64,000 nt of DNA from Evansella clarkii (GTDB taxonomy: Bacteria > Bacillota > Bacilli > Bacillales > Salisediminibacteriaceae): the NCBI RefSeq assembly GCF_002019695.1, contig NZ_KV917376.1, positions 3,314,040-3,378,039 on the forward strand, given 5' to 3'. Positions 27,733 through 36,252 of the stretch are shown here, piece by piece. The notes under the pieces are model-generated. The model made no database searches and was not told the origin of the DNA. It saw only the letters and a program-made list of their open reading frames with translations. A program made the translations under genes and the position numbers. Positions within the stretch are counted from its first letter, which is position 1; each line of letters begins with the position of its first letter.

Positions 27733-29682
27733 ATGAGCGCGATTGCCGGCCTAGTCCATTTTAATAATGAAGCAGTTTTACCTAAACAAGCGAGAGCTTT
27801 AATGGCGGGTTTTGAGCAATTTCCTGCCGATGACATTCAAACCTGGCAAATGCGCAACATATTTTTAGGCTGCCATGCTCAGTGGATTACTCCGGAATCA
27901 GTAGGGGAACAATTGCCATACTATGACTACAATAGAAAGTTAGCTATAACGTGTGACGCTATTATAGATAATAGAAAAGAGTTATTTGAAAAGCTGCATA
28001 TAAAAGATCCACTGATCAAAAGATCTATGCCAGACAGCCAGATTATTTTACTGGCTTATGATAAATGGGGGGAGCAATGTCCGAAATATCTAATTGGTGA
28101 CTTTTCCTTTATGATATGGGATCAAAACAACCAAAAGCTTTTTGGTGCCAGAGACTTCTCAGGAGCCAGAACGCTATACTTTTATAATGACCAAAGCCGC
28201 TTTATTTTTTCTACTATAATGGAGACCTTCTTTCGATTTCCTTACATAAAAAAGGAATTAAATGAAAGCTGGCTGGCGGAATTTATTTCAATTTCCGGAA
28301 TGGAAGAAGCTATAAATATGACTGAAACTGTCTATAAATCAATATACCAGGTGCCTCCGGGACACAGCATATCTGCAAAGAATGGAAATGTGAAGTTGGC
28401 CAGGTATATAAAGTTGGATGTTAATGAGACTATTAAATTCAAATCTGACGAAGAATATGAAGAAGCTTTCCGCTACGAATTAGATCAGGCTGTGTCAGAC
28501 AGGCTTAGAACACATGGAGGAGTGGGGGCTCAATTAAGCGGAGGCCTTGACTCGAGCTCTGTAGTTAGTATAGCTGCAAAGCAGTTACAAAAAGATTATA
28601 AGAAACTTTACACATACAGTTATGTACCGGAAGTAACATTTAATGACTGGACATCGAATTTTTATGTGCCTAATGAGTCGCCGTATATTAAAGAAACAGT
28701 AAATTTTGTTGGAAATATTAATGATAATTATCTTGATTTTGATGGGAGAAGCTCTTTGGACGAGATTGACCATTTCCTTGACATTATGGAAATGCCTTAT
28801 AAGTTCTTTAATAATTCTTTATGGCTGAAAGGAATAAATGAAACAGTAAGCCAGCAGGGAATAAAAATTTTATTAAATGGTGCCAGAGGAAATCATTCCA
28901 TTTCTTTCGGTTCGAAAAACCTTACGATTACCTACTACAGTGATTTATTAAAAAGGCTCCGTTGGATTGCTTTAAACAAAGAGTTAAACCTATTCTGTCA
29001 ACAACTTAATACTGGAAAACGAGTTATTCTTCCATTAGTAATGGAAAAAACATTTCCAATAATCTATTCCTTTTTTAATAAAGAGGAAACAGCTAACACA
29101 GAAACTAATTGGATGAAGTTAATAAACCCTGACCTTGCCAAAAATACACAGCTAGAAGAAAGATTAATGGAATATAATAGAGTTATTAATGATGAAACAT
29201 CAATAAGAAACAATCACTTCCAGCAGCCCTATACATGGAATAAAACAGGAACAGCAACTACCAAACTTTCATTACGGTATTCAACTTGGGATCGTGACCC
29301 TACAAATGATTTACGTTTAATAAAGTTTTGTCTTGCTGTACCTCAAGAGCAGTATGCTAAAGGAGGAATGGAACGAGCGTTAATAAGAAGAGCTATGAAA
29401 GGGTTGCTTCCGGATAAAGTAAGGTTAAATCAGCATAGCAGGGGTTTACAAGCTGCAGACGTGGTTCATCGATTGACACCAAAATGGCCCGCGTTTATTG
29501 AGGAAATAACAAATATGACTTCTGACCCGGTAACTTCTCATTATATAAATATGGACTATGTAAAGAATGCTATAGCTATGTTAGGTGACACTCCCAACCC
29601 CGAATACGTTTTTTATGACGAGTTTAAAGTTTTAACCCGCAGTCTTATCCTGCACAGGTTTCTTAAGAGACATACATCATGA
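27733..29682 (+). CDS. Lasso peptide cyclase (C protein, asparagine synthase-like)
   Basis: This 649-aa protein is an asparagine-synthetase homologue that, in lasso clusters, adenylates an Asp or Glu side chain and closes the macrolactam ring with the N-terminal amine of the core. It has an N-terminal glutaminase-like domain beginning MSAIAGLVHF, so the nucleophilic Cys2 of true glutaminases is absent, as expected for C proteins. The synthetase domain has the PP-loop LSGGLDSSSVVS near residue 270. ATG 27733 follows AGGAGGATT; longer upstream frames lack a ribosome site. The precursor gene starts 15 bp after the stop. Confidence 0.92.
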   Translation: MSAIAGLVHFNNEAVLPKQARALMAGFEQFPADDIQTWQMRNIFLGCHAQWITPESVGEQLPYYDYNRKLAITCDAIIDNRKELFEKLHIKDPLIKRSMPDSQIILLAYDKWGEQCPKYLIGDFSFMIWDQNNQKLFGARDFSGARTLYFYNDQSRFIFSTIMETFFRFPYIKKELNESWLAEFISISGMEEAINMTETVYKSIYQVPPGHSISAKNGNVKLARYIKLDVNETIKFKSDEEYEEAFRYELDQAVSDRLRTHGGVGAQLSGGLDSSSVVSIAAKQLQKDYKKLYTYSYVPEVTFNDWTSNFYVPNESPYIKETVNFVGNINDNYLDFDGRSSLDEIDHFLDIMEMPYKFFNNSLWLKGINETVSQQGIKILLNGARGNHSISFGSKNLTITYYSDLLKRLRWIALNKELNLFCQQLNTGKRVILPLVMEKTFPIIYSFFNKEETANTETNWMKLINPDLAKNTQLEERLMEYNRVINDETSIRNNHFQQPYTWNKTGTATTKLSLRYSTWDRDPTNDLRLIKFCLAVPQEQYAKGGMERALIRRAMKGLLPDKVRLNQHSRGLQAADVVHRLTPKWPAFIEEITNMTSDPVTSHYINMDYVKNAIAMLGDTPNPEYVFYDEFKVLTRSLILHRFLKRHTS

Positions 29683-29697
29683 AAGGGGGTGAGAAAA

Positions 29698-29871
29698 ATG
29701 AAAAAAGTATGGAAACAACCAATCTTAGATTTATTAGATGTAAATAGAACTATGGGTGGAGCTGGTGATGCACAAGATGATAGCTATTGTACTAATGCAA
29801 ATTTTGACGGAAAAATTAATAAAGCGTGTGCAAATCCAGACCCAGGCCCAGGCCCAGGGCTAGGTAGTTAA
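29698..29871 (+). CDS. Paeninodin-class lasso peptide precursor (A)
   Basis: This 57-aa peptide starts at ATG 29698 with GGGGGTGA 5 bp upstream. The leader (residues 1-19) is MKKVWKQPILDLLDVNRTM. It has the W/Y-x-x-P plus Leu pattern read by B1 proteins and Thr at -2. The predicted core (residues 20-57) opens with GGAGDAQDD, so an 8- or 9-residue ring from Gly1 to Asp8 or Asp9 is possible; Asp9 matches paeninodin. Cys12 and Cys25 of the core could form a disulfide. The tail is Pro/Gly-rich (PDPGPGPG) and ends in Ser, the residue phosphorylated in paeninodin-type peptides. A 38-residue core is unusually long for this class. Confidence 0.9.
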   Translation: MKKVWKQPILDLLDVNRTMGGAGDAQDDSYCTNANFDGKINKACANPDPGPGPGLGS

Positions 29872-29887
29872 TTTTTAGGCATTTTTG

Positions 29888-29922
29888 ACCCTTATACCTA
29901 ACTTAAACAGTATAAGGGTTTT
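29888..29922 (+). terminator. Attenuator-type hairpin after the precursor gene
   Basis: A perfect 10-bp stem (ACCCTTATAC / GTATAAGGGT, 12-base loop) followed by TTT lies 16 bp after the precursor stop and before the kinase gene. Such partial terminators raise precursor mRNA above that of the tailoring genes by termination or by 3'-end protection. The T run is short, so read-through is expected. Confidence 0.75.
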
Positions 29923-29957
29923 CCCATATTGAATGACCTCGGGGGTAATGAATTATT

Positions 29958-30887
29958 ATGAATACTAGAGAATGTTTTTATTACTCTGCTTTTGGATTCA
30001 AGTTATTGAGTCCTATTAGACTGCCAGAGTTAACAGTAATTAACCAGTGTAATATAACACCTGATATTACCATCGTCTTTAATAACCTGCAGGAAACATG
30101 GGATTCACATACTAAGGATAATGATTATTTTTATATAGAAAAGGATTTTATATTAGTAAATATTCCAAAGGTAGGGATATTCTCAATCCACGGTGGAAAG
30201 GAAATTGTTGTTTCACCTTTTAAAGATGTACAGGAAGACCAGCTTCGCCTCTACATGTTAGGGACATGTATGGGAGCTGTATTGATGCAAAGGAGAATAC
30301 TCCCGTTGCACGGGAGCGCGATAGAAATTAATGGGAAGGCTTATGCTATTGTCGGAGAATCTGGAGCAGGCAAGTCTACTACTGCTTCCGCCTTATTGAA
30401 CAAAGGATACAAGCTTATTAGTGACGATGTAATTCCTGTGACTTTAAACGAAGAAAATATACCTGTTGTAACACCTGCATACCCCCAGCAAAAACTATGG
30501 CAGGAAAGCCTTGATAAATTTGGAATGGACTCCTCCAGCTACCGGCCTGTTGTTGACCGGGAAACAAAGTTTGCGATACCGGTACATAAACATTTTTCCA
30601 GTACCAGGCTGCCACTAGCAGGTGTTTTTGAATTAATAAAAACTAATAATGAGGAAGTTGAAATCAGGGAGATCCAGCAGCTGGAACGGTTTCATAGCTT
30701 GTACCTTCATACGTACCGTAATTTCTTTCTTAAGCCTGCCGGATTAATGGAATGGCATTTCAAAGTTTGTGCGGATATGGTAAATAAGCTGGATTTATAT
30801 CAAATACAGCGCCCAAGTTCGCGATTTACTACAGAGGAATTAACAGCACTTATACTATCATCGATAAATAAGGAGGTTGTTGTATGA
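29958..30887 (+). CDS. Lasso peptide tailoring kinase (HPr kinase-like, K)
   Basis: This 309-aa protein carries an HPr kinase/phosphorylase-type ATPase core with PLHGSAIEINGKAYAIVGES, Walker A GESGAGKST (residues 133-141), His118 just before it, and ISDDVIPV downstream. In paeninodin-type clusters such kinases phosphorylate the side chain of the C-terminal Ser of the precursor, and the precursor here does end in Ser. It lacks the N-terminal HPr-K domain of the carbon-catabolite enzyme. Its stop overlaps the B1 start (ATGA), so translation is coupled. Confidence 0.88.
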   Translation: MNTRECFYYSAFGFKLLSPIRLPELTVINQCNITPDITIVFNNLQETWDSHTKDNDYFYIEKDFILVNIPKVGIFSIHGGKEIVVSPFKDVQEDQLRLYMLGTCMGAVLMQRRILPLHGSAIEINGKAYAIVGESGAGKSTTASALLNKGYKLISDDVIPVTLNEENIPVVTPAYPQQKLWQESLDKFGMDSSSYRPVVDRETKFAIPVHKHFSSTRLPLAGVFELIKTNNEEVEIREIQQLERFHSLYLHTYRNFFLKPAGLMEWHFKVCADMVNKLDLYQIQRPSSRFTTEELTALILSSINKEVVV

Positions 30888-31177
30888 TTGGAAGTCAAAA
30901 TATTTATACAAATACACTGGTAAGTCAATTCCCAGGAAGCATTGTCAGTGACATGGACGGAGAAAAGGTAATGTTAAGTATTAGTAAAGGGAAATATTAT
31001 AACCTTGGTGAAATTGGAGGACGAATCTGGGAACTGATCGAACAGCCAATCTCTATTGAAGAAATTGTTATTAGACTGCTTGAAGAATATGACGTTAAAA
31101 AAACAGAATGTGAAGAACAAGTTATCAATTTTATCGATATGCTGAGGAAGGAAGAATTAGTTGAGTTAAAAAATTAA
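30884..31177 (+). CDS. Lasso peptide PqqD-like leader-binding protein (B1)
   Basis: This 97-aa protein is a stand-alone RiPP recognition element. It binds the precursor leader and brings it to the B2 protease. Typical PqqD features are the stretch MDGEKVMLSISKGKYYNL, the following GEIGGRIWELIEQPISIEEI and a C-terminal helix ending LRKEELVEL. RBS AAGGAGGTTG precedes ATG 30884. The split B1/B2 arrangement is the usual one in Firmicutes. Confidence 0.9.
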   Translation: MIGSQNIYTNTLVSQFPGSIVSDMDGEKVMLSISKGKYYNLGEIGGRIWELIEQPISIEEIVIRLLEEYDVKKTECEEQVINFIDMLRKEELVELKN

Positions 31178-31208
31178 CATTATCAGTGCAACAGAAAGGA
31201 AAAAGAAA

Positions 31209-31682
31209 ATGATTAACAAAGCCAGGTCTTTTTGGAGTTTAGATAGACAAGTGAAATCAATGCTATTTGAAGCATACGTTTATTTGGCCTGGGCCAGATT
31301 ATTAAAATTACTGCCTTTTTACAAAATTGCTCCTTCTCTCGGAGAGCACATGGAAGAAACAAACTATATACCGAAAGTAAATGAGCGTAAAACAATCTCA
31401 CAAGTTTCCCAAACAGTTCACATGATGAGCCGCTACACCTTCTGGGAAAGTGAGTGTCTTGTTAAGGCAATTGCCTCTCTGAAAATGCTTGAAAAACGAG
31501 GCATTGAAAGCACATTATATTTAGGAACCAGAAAGAGTGAGAATGGTGTATTCGCAGCACATGCATGGTTAAGAAGCGGCCCTTATTATATTACTGGTGC
31601 AGAAGGCATGGAGAAGTTCACGGTAGTTAGTAAATTTGCCAAAAGGCTTTCAGTCAAAAACGGAGGAGAAACATATGGATAA
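31209..31682 (+). CDS. Lasso peptide leader peptidase (B2, transglutaminase-like)
   Basis: This 157-aa protein is the transglutaminase-fold cysteine protease that cuts the leader after the residue following the conserved Thr. Cys83 in TFWESECLVKA and His118 in GVFAAHAWLRSGP are the expected catalytic pair, followed by FTVVSKF as in other B2 proteins. An N-terminal hydrophobic stretch (residues 20-38) may contact membrane or partners. It starts at ATG 31209 after AAAGGAAAAAG and overlaps the next gene by 8 bp. Confidence 0.9.
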   Translation: MINKARSFWSLDRQVKSMLFEAYVYLAWARLLKLLPFYKIAPSLGEHMEETNYIPKVNERKTISQVSQTVHMMSRYTFWESECLVKAIASLKMLEKRGIESTLYLGTRKSENGVFAAHAWLRSGPYYITGAEGMEKFTVVSKFAKRLSVKNGGETYG

Positions 31683-32838
31683 GGACGTTCTCAATTTGGA
31701 GCGGGTTCCAAAAGAGCTTAAGTTAATCCTGCAATTAATTAAGGGAGAAAAGGTTAGTCAAGGTACTTTTAAAGAAGTAAACTGGGAACGCTTTATTGAA
31801 CTTTCTGTCCATCACCGGCTGTATCCTGTTCTGTACACTATAACAAAGCAACTGCACTCATATATTCCTGAAACCGTTATAAATCAATTATTCCATTTAT
31901 ATCAAAGAAATACATTTAGTATGCTTCAGCTAACGGCTGAAATGGAGCAGGTTAGCAAATTGTTTAATAAACAAAACATACCTGTCATTTTTTTGAAAGG
32001 ACCAATGCTTGCTGACGAGCTGTATGGAGATATTTCAAAGCGAACGTGCAGCGACCTTGACTTTCTAATACCGATGGATGAGCTTGAAAAAGCAGAAGAT
32101 TTATTGGCTGAACATGGTTATGAAAAAAATGACTATATTAAAACCGTACTGAATGACTGGAAATGGAGACACCATCATGTTACGTATTTTCATCCACAGA
32201 AAGGAATAAAGCTGGAAGTTCATTGGCGGCTTCATCCGGGGCCTGGAAAGGAGCCTGTTTTCAGAGATTTGTGGGAGCGAAAATCTGCCTGTTCTTTAAC
32301 AAACTTTCCTGTCTATATGTTAGGAAGAGAGGATTTAATCTTATATTTATCTGCCCATGGTGCACGGCACGGCTGGTCGAGGCTCCGCTGGCTAATGGAT
32401 ATTCATCAGCTGTTAAGAGAGCAGAAAGAATTAACTAGTGTTATTAAACTGTCAAAGAGATATCAAATGTATCCTGTTTTAGGGCAGGCTATGGTTTTAT
32501 CTTCCACTTTATTGAACAGCAACCAGCCGGAAGGGATAAATGCCACTTTCGATAAACAGTCTCGTACACTGGCACAGAAAGCAGTGTATTATTTTGAAAA
32601 TATGGTCAATTTACATACGGACCCTGTACCAGCTGAAGTATCTGTATATCACGAAAGTTACCTCCTTACATTAATGCCGCTTCAGCAAAAACTTTTAATT
32701 TTAGCCAGTTTCTTTTTTCCATATCCAGAAGATGCGGAAACTTTGCCGCTGCCAAAATTTCTTCACTTTTTGTATTTCCCACTCCGCCCATTTATATGGG
32801 GATGGAGAAAATCGAGGAAGCAACATGCTGTATCCTAG
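31675..32838 (+). CDS. Nucleotidyltransferase-family protein of the lasso cluster
   Basis: This 387-aa protein matches the uncharacterised nucleotidyltransferase family (NTP_transf_5 type). VIFLKGPMLADELYGDISKRTCSDLDFLIP near residues 100-130 carries the Asp-x-Asp metal site, and LEVHWRLHPG gives the family's Glu-Val-His-Trp motif. Homologues recur in Firmicute lasso clusters that also have a kinase, but their role is unclear. It might attach a nucleotide to the peptide, regulate a cluster enzyme or act in self-protection. ATG 31675 is chosen for CGGAGGAG directly upstream. Confidence 0.82.
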   Translation: MDKDVLNLERVPKELKLILQLIKGEKVSQGTFKEVNWERFIELSVHHRLYPVLYTITKQLHSYIPETVINQLFHLYQRNTFSMLQLTAEMEQVSKLFNKQNIPVIFLKGPMLADELYGDISKRTCSDLDFLIPMDELEKAEDLLAEHGYEKNDYIKTVLNDWKWRHHHVTYFHPQKGIKLEVHWRLHPGPGKEPVFRDLWERKSACSLTNFPVYMLGREDLILYLSAHGARHGWSRLRWLMDIHQLLREQKELTSVIKLSKRYQMYPVLGQAMVLSSTLLNSNQPEGINATFDKQSRTLAQKAVYYFENMVNLHTDPVPAEVSVYHESYLLTLMPLQQKLLILASFFFPYPEDAETLPLPKFLHFLYFPLRPFIWGWRKSRKQHAVS

Positions 32839-32850
32839 GAGGAACCATCT

Positions 32851-34644
32851 ATGTTAAAGCCTGTTTTTTATTTTGTGAAACAAATACACGCATATGCCGG
32901 TAAAATACTGTATATTAACCTTTTTGCTATGATACTAATCAGTTTGCTCGACGGAATTGGCATTTTGCTTTTAATACCAATGATCAGCATGACTGGAATA
33001 GTAAATATCGATGCAGGGGGGACTCCCGTAGCTGGACTATTTGAATATTTACAAGGCATACCTGCCTCTATTGGACTGCCTGTAATCCTGGCTATTTTTG
33101 TTGTAATCAGCATTATACAGAACCTGCTTCAACGGCATATTACTATAAGGGAAACTAAAATACAGCATGGATTTTTCAGGCACATGAGGGTGAAAACATA
33201 TGAATCACTCCTTCACGCCGACTGGCGTTTTTATATCAAAAATAGAAAAACAGACTTAATTAATATTCTTACTTCTGAAATAGCTCGTGCCAGTGCAGGG
33301 ACACATTCATTTTTACAGTTTATGGCTTCACTAATATTTACATCAATACAGATTGCTATCGCGTTTTGGCTGTCACCGGTTATAACAGTATTTTTACTCT
33401 TAAGTGGACTTTTACTTATTATTTTTAACAGAAAATTTTTGAGACGGTCATTGGAACTTGGAGGCCGAAATTATGAGCTTGGAAGGAATTACCTTGGAGG
33501 CATAACAGATCAAATTAACGGTATAAAAGATATTAAGAGTAATACTCTGGAAGACTCGCGTTTGGACTGGTATCGCTCCATTACTAAAAAAATGGAACAC
33601 GAACAAGTAGAATATACAAAGTTAAAAACAAAATCTCAGCTCTATTATAAAATTGCTTCTGCAGTATTAATTGCTACTTTTATATTTATTTCATTTAGCA
33701 TGTTTCAAGCGCAGGCCGCACAATTAATGCTTATTATCCTGATTTTTTCAAGACTATGGCCAAGAGTAGCAGGTATCCAGGCTTCAATGGAACATATTGC
33801 AGCCATGCTGCCGGCTTTCAAAGCGGTTATAGCTATGCAGGAAGAAAGTAAGTCAGCTAAAGAGTTCGACCTTTCTGAAAAGAAAGATATTAAGCCGCTG
33901 CATGTAAAAAGAGACATCACCTGCTGGAATGTTTCATTTAAATATAAGAAAGAGTCTTATGCTTTGAAGGATATTAATATAACGCTTCCTGCAAACCAGA
34001 TGACTGCCGTTGTTGGAAAGTCCGGTGCAGGGAAAAGTACGCTGATTGATTTGTTAATGGGGCTAAATAAACCTGCAAAGGGGCAGGTGCTCATTGATGG
34101 TGTGCCTCTTTCCAGTGAGAATTTGATTTCTTTAAGAAGGGCGATAAGTTATGTTCCACAGGATCCTTTCTTATTTAACGATAGTATCAGGGAGAACCTG
34201 CTGCTTGTGAAGCCTGATGCAACAGAGGAAGAGATTTGGGAAGCATTGGAGTTTTCTTCAGCCGCTGAGTTTGTCAGGAAACTGCCTGAGAACCTTGATT
34301 CCTTAATCGGTGACCGGGGGATAAAGCTATCCGGCGGTGAAAGACAACGGTTAGTGCTGGCAAGGGCAATTCTAAGAAAACCTTCGATTCTAGTTTTAGA
34401 CGAAGCAACGAGCTCTCTTGATACGGAAAATGAGGCTAAGATCCAGGAAGCCCTGGAAAGATTAAAAGGGAAGATGACGATCATTGTTATTGCACACAGG
34501 CTGTCTACAATCAGGAATGCAGACCAGGTAATCGTACTGGATGAAGGATCGGTAATTCAGAGAGGTGAGTTTGGCCAGCTTGCAAATGATAAAAGAAGTG
34601 TTTTTGGCTCATTGCTCAGAAGACAGATGGAAGCCACTTATTGA
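32851..34644 (+). CDS. Lasso peptide ABC exporter (D)
   Basis: This 597-aa half-transporter has an exporter-type six-helix domain (about 1-320) and an ATPase domain with Walker A VGKSGAGKST, Q-loop YVPQDPFLF, signature LSGGERQRL and Walker B ILVLDEATSSLD. As the last gene of the lasso operon it should export the mature peptide and give immunity to it. It lacks an N-terminal C39 peptidase domain, as expected where leader removal is done by B2. TAGGAGGAACC precedes ATG 32851. Confidence 0.9.
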   Translation: MLKPVFYFVKQIHAYAGKILYINLFAMILISLLDGIGILLLIPMISMTGIVNIDAGGTPVAGLFEYLQGIPASIGLPVILAIFVVISIIQNLLQRHITIRETKIQHGFFRHMRVKTYESLLHADWRFYIKNRKTDLINILTSEIARASAGTHSFLQFMASLIFTSIQIAIAFWLSPVITVFLLLSGLLLIIFNRKFLRRSLELGGRNYELGRNYLGGITDQINGIKDIKSNTLEDSRLDWYRSITKKMEHEQVEYTKLKTKSQLYYKIASAVLIATFIFISFSMFQAQAAQLMLIILIFSRLWPRVAGIQASMEHIAAMLPAFKAVIAMQEESKSAKEFDLSEKKDIKPLHVKRDITCWNVSFKYKKESYALKDINITLPANQMTAVVGKSGAGKSTLIDLLMGLNKPAKGQVLIDGVPLSSENLISLRRAISYVPQDPFLFNDSIRENLLLVKPDATEEEIWEALEFSSAAEFVRKLPENLDSLIGDRGIKLSGGERQRLVLARAILRKPSILVLDEATSSLDTENEAKIQEALERLKGKMTIIVIAHRLSTIRNADQVIVLDEGSVIQRGEFGQLANDKRSVFGSLLRRQMEATY

Positions 34645-34677
34645 CACCCGGCTCGCGAGGGTGTTTTTGTTTTGTGA
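34644..34677 (+). terminator. Terminator of the lasso operon
   Basis: ACACCC / GGGTGT arms around GGCTCGCGA are followed by TTTTTGTTTTG. It begins at the exporter stop codon. Confidence 0.82.
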
Positions 34678-34725
34678 TTTTACAATGCCAGCAAAGTAGT
34701 ATTTGCGGAGGCTTAAGCATCACCT

Positions 34726-35748
34726 ATGCAACAAAGCAGGGAGAGGACAAAATTGACCATAAATAGGGGAAAGTTCATCCTGTTACTGTTTGTGTGTTTT
34801 CTATTTATATTGGCAGTATACACGTTTTGGGACAATAACCGCATCAAAGTAGTAAGTGAGGACATCTTCATTGAAGGCCTTCCGGCAGAGTTTGAAGGTT
34901 ATAAGATTTTACAGATAACAGACTTACATGATAAGGAGTTTGGGAAGGATCAGCGCCGGCTTTTAAACGTCGTTAACAGCCTGGAATACGACGCTGTTGT
35001 CTTTACTGGAGATATGCTGGATGAGTACAGTGACTCTCCTGATTATGAGAATTTCTATGCATTGATAGAGGGGATGGACAACAAAGATGTAGCGTTGTAT
35101 GTATCAGGAAATTCTGATACAGCCAATTATGTAATAAACGAGAATAGGGTGCCGGAAAAACACGAGTTCATTCAGGGGATGGAGGAGAGAGGGGTGGAGC
35201 TTCTGGAATCTGTCTACACTGTGGACAAAGGGCCATCACGCCTACATTTTACAGACTTCGAATTATCCTATATGCAGGAAGAGCTTTCCGTGGTGGAAGG
35301 CAGATATCAGCTTAGAGAAGTATACGAAAAGTACGATAAGGTTTATTTAAAACAGTTAATGGAGGAGTTTTCGCACATCGAATCAAAAAGTGATTCTGAT
35401 ATATTAATCGGGCTGACACATTATCCTGTGGTAGATTCGTTAATTGACAGATTAGATGAAGACCCTCAGTATAATTTGATGGATTATGACCTTATTTTAG
35501 CCGGCCATTATCACGGTGGGCAGTTCCGGTTTCCTTTTTACGGAGCGGTTTTTATCCCTGAACCGATGTACGAAAATTCCGGGTTGTTTCCGCCACAAGA
35601 CAAAGTGAAAGGACTATGGGAGCACCGGGGAGTTCAGCAATATGTGAGCACCGGCCTGGGCAGCAGTGGCCCAATACCTTTATTACGTTTCAGGTTCTTA
35701 AATACTCCGGAAATAAATTTTCTTACTTTAAGAAATAAAGAGGATTAG
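34726..35748 (+). CDS. Membrane-anchored metallophosphoesterase (YaeI/YkuE type)
   Basis: This 340-aa protein has one N-terminal membrane anchor (residues 16-37) and a calcineurin-like metallophosphoesterase domain outside. Metal motifs are ILQITDLHDKEFG (D-x-H), VVFTGDMLDEY (GD), SGNSDT (GN-type) and LILAGHYHGGQFRFP (GHxHGG). The His that often follows GN is replaced, giving GNSD. Relatives hydrolyse lipid or nucleotide phosphates; the substrate here is unknown. It stands as a single gene between terminators. Confidence 0.85.
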   Translation: MQQSRERTKLTINRGKFILLLFVCFLFILAVYTFWDNNRIKVVSEDIFIEGLPAEFEGYKILQITDLHDKEFGKDQRRLLNVVNSLEYDAVVFTGDMLDEYSDSPDYENFYALIEGMDNKDVALYVSGNSDTANYVINENRVPEKHEFIQGMEERGVELLESVYTVDKGPSRLHFTDFELSYMQEELSVVEGRYQLREVYEKYDKVYLKQLMEEFSHIESKSDSDILIGLTHYPVVDSLIDRLDEDPQYNLMDYDLILAGHYHGGQFRFPFYGAVFIPEPMYENSGLFPPQDKVKGLWEHRGVQQYVSTGLGSSGPIPLLRFRFLNTPEINFLTLRNKED

Positions 35749-35781
35749 CCCTCCATTTAGGTGGAGGGCTGTTTATTTTTG
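35747..35781 (+). terminator. Terminator after the metallophosphoesterase
   Basis: A perfect 9-bp stem AGCCCTCCA / TGGAGGGCT with a 6-base loop, followed by GTTTATTTTTG. It overlaps the stop codon. The gap beyond it to 36036 is AT-rich, and TTTGTCGTA at about 35778 has one mismatch to a Spo0A box; I see no gene there. Confidence 0.88.
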
Positions 35782-36036
35782 TCGTAAATTCACTATATAG
35801 CACAAAATATCACTTTGAAAAGTAAAAATATTAAGAAAACACCAGTAATAACCCAAAAACAGAAGATATTATATGTTTAATACTAGATTTTTAACGAAAA
35901 CAGTAGTTTATGGCAATAAAAATTAGTTATATAATATTTATATTCAATATAAAGAACAAAAAGGGCAGGGATTATCTCATATCAGACAGTACAAGACTAC
36001 GGAAAAGTATAGATTAGTAAATAGGGGGAGTTACAA

Positions 36037-36168
36037 ATGGAAGATCAGGTTTTAGCATTAGATCCTGAATGGAAAGAGTTACTGGCTGAGGCATATGAAA
36101 TAGGATTGAGCCCGGAAGAGGTTCGCTTATTTCTAAGGACTGCTGCAGAAACAAGTAATTCTGTTTAA
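36037..36168 (+). CDS. sinI: SinI-like antirepressor
   Basis: A 43-aa frame starts at ATG 36037 behind TAGGGGGAG. Its product has the SinI helix-turn-helix dimer pattern, ALDPEWKELLAEAYEIGLS then PEEVRLFLR, which matches B. subtilis SinI (LDQEWVELMVEA...SPEEIRKYL) at most key positions. SinI binds SinR and so frees the eps and tapA operons from repression during biofilm formation. No sinR lies beside it. The gene is monocistronic with a terminator, and it stands 10 kb after an EPS locus. Confidence 0.85.
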   Translation: MEDQVLALDPEWKELLAEAYEIGLSPEEVRLFLRTAAETSNSV

Positions 36169-36208
36169 TATCAGAAATTGCAATGCGCAATTAACTGAAA
36201 ATAATTAA

Positions 36209-36252
36209 AGACTTGCCGATTCAGTGCTGACTCGGGTAAGTCTTATTTTATT
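36209..36252 (+). terminator. Terminator after the sinI-like gene
   Basis: AGACTTGCCGA and TCGGGTAAGTCT form an 11-bp stem with one bulge, followed by TATTTTATTTG. The rest of the gap up to 36509 shows no convincing gene on either strand. Confidence 0.72.

Noticed and set aside
31209-31682. B2 as a truncated or inactive peptidase
   Set aside because: Cys83 and His118 are both in the expected contexts and the length is normal for stand-alone B2 proteins.
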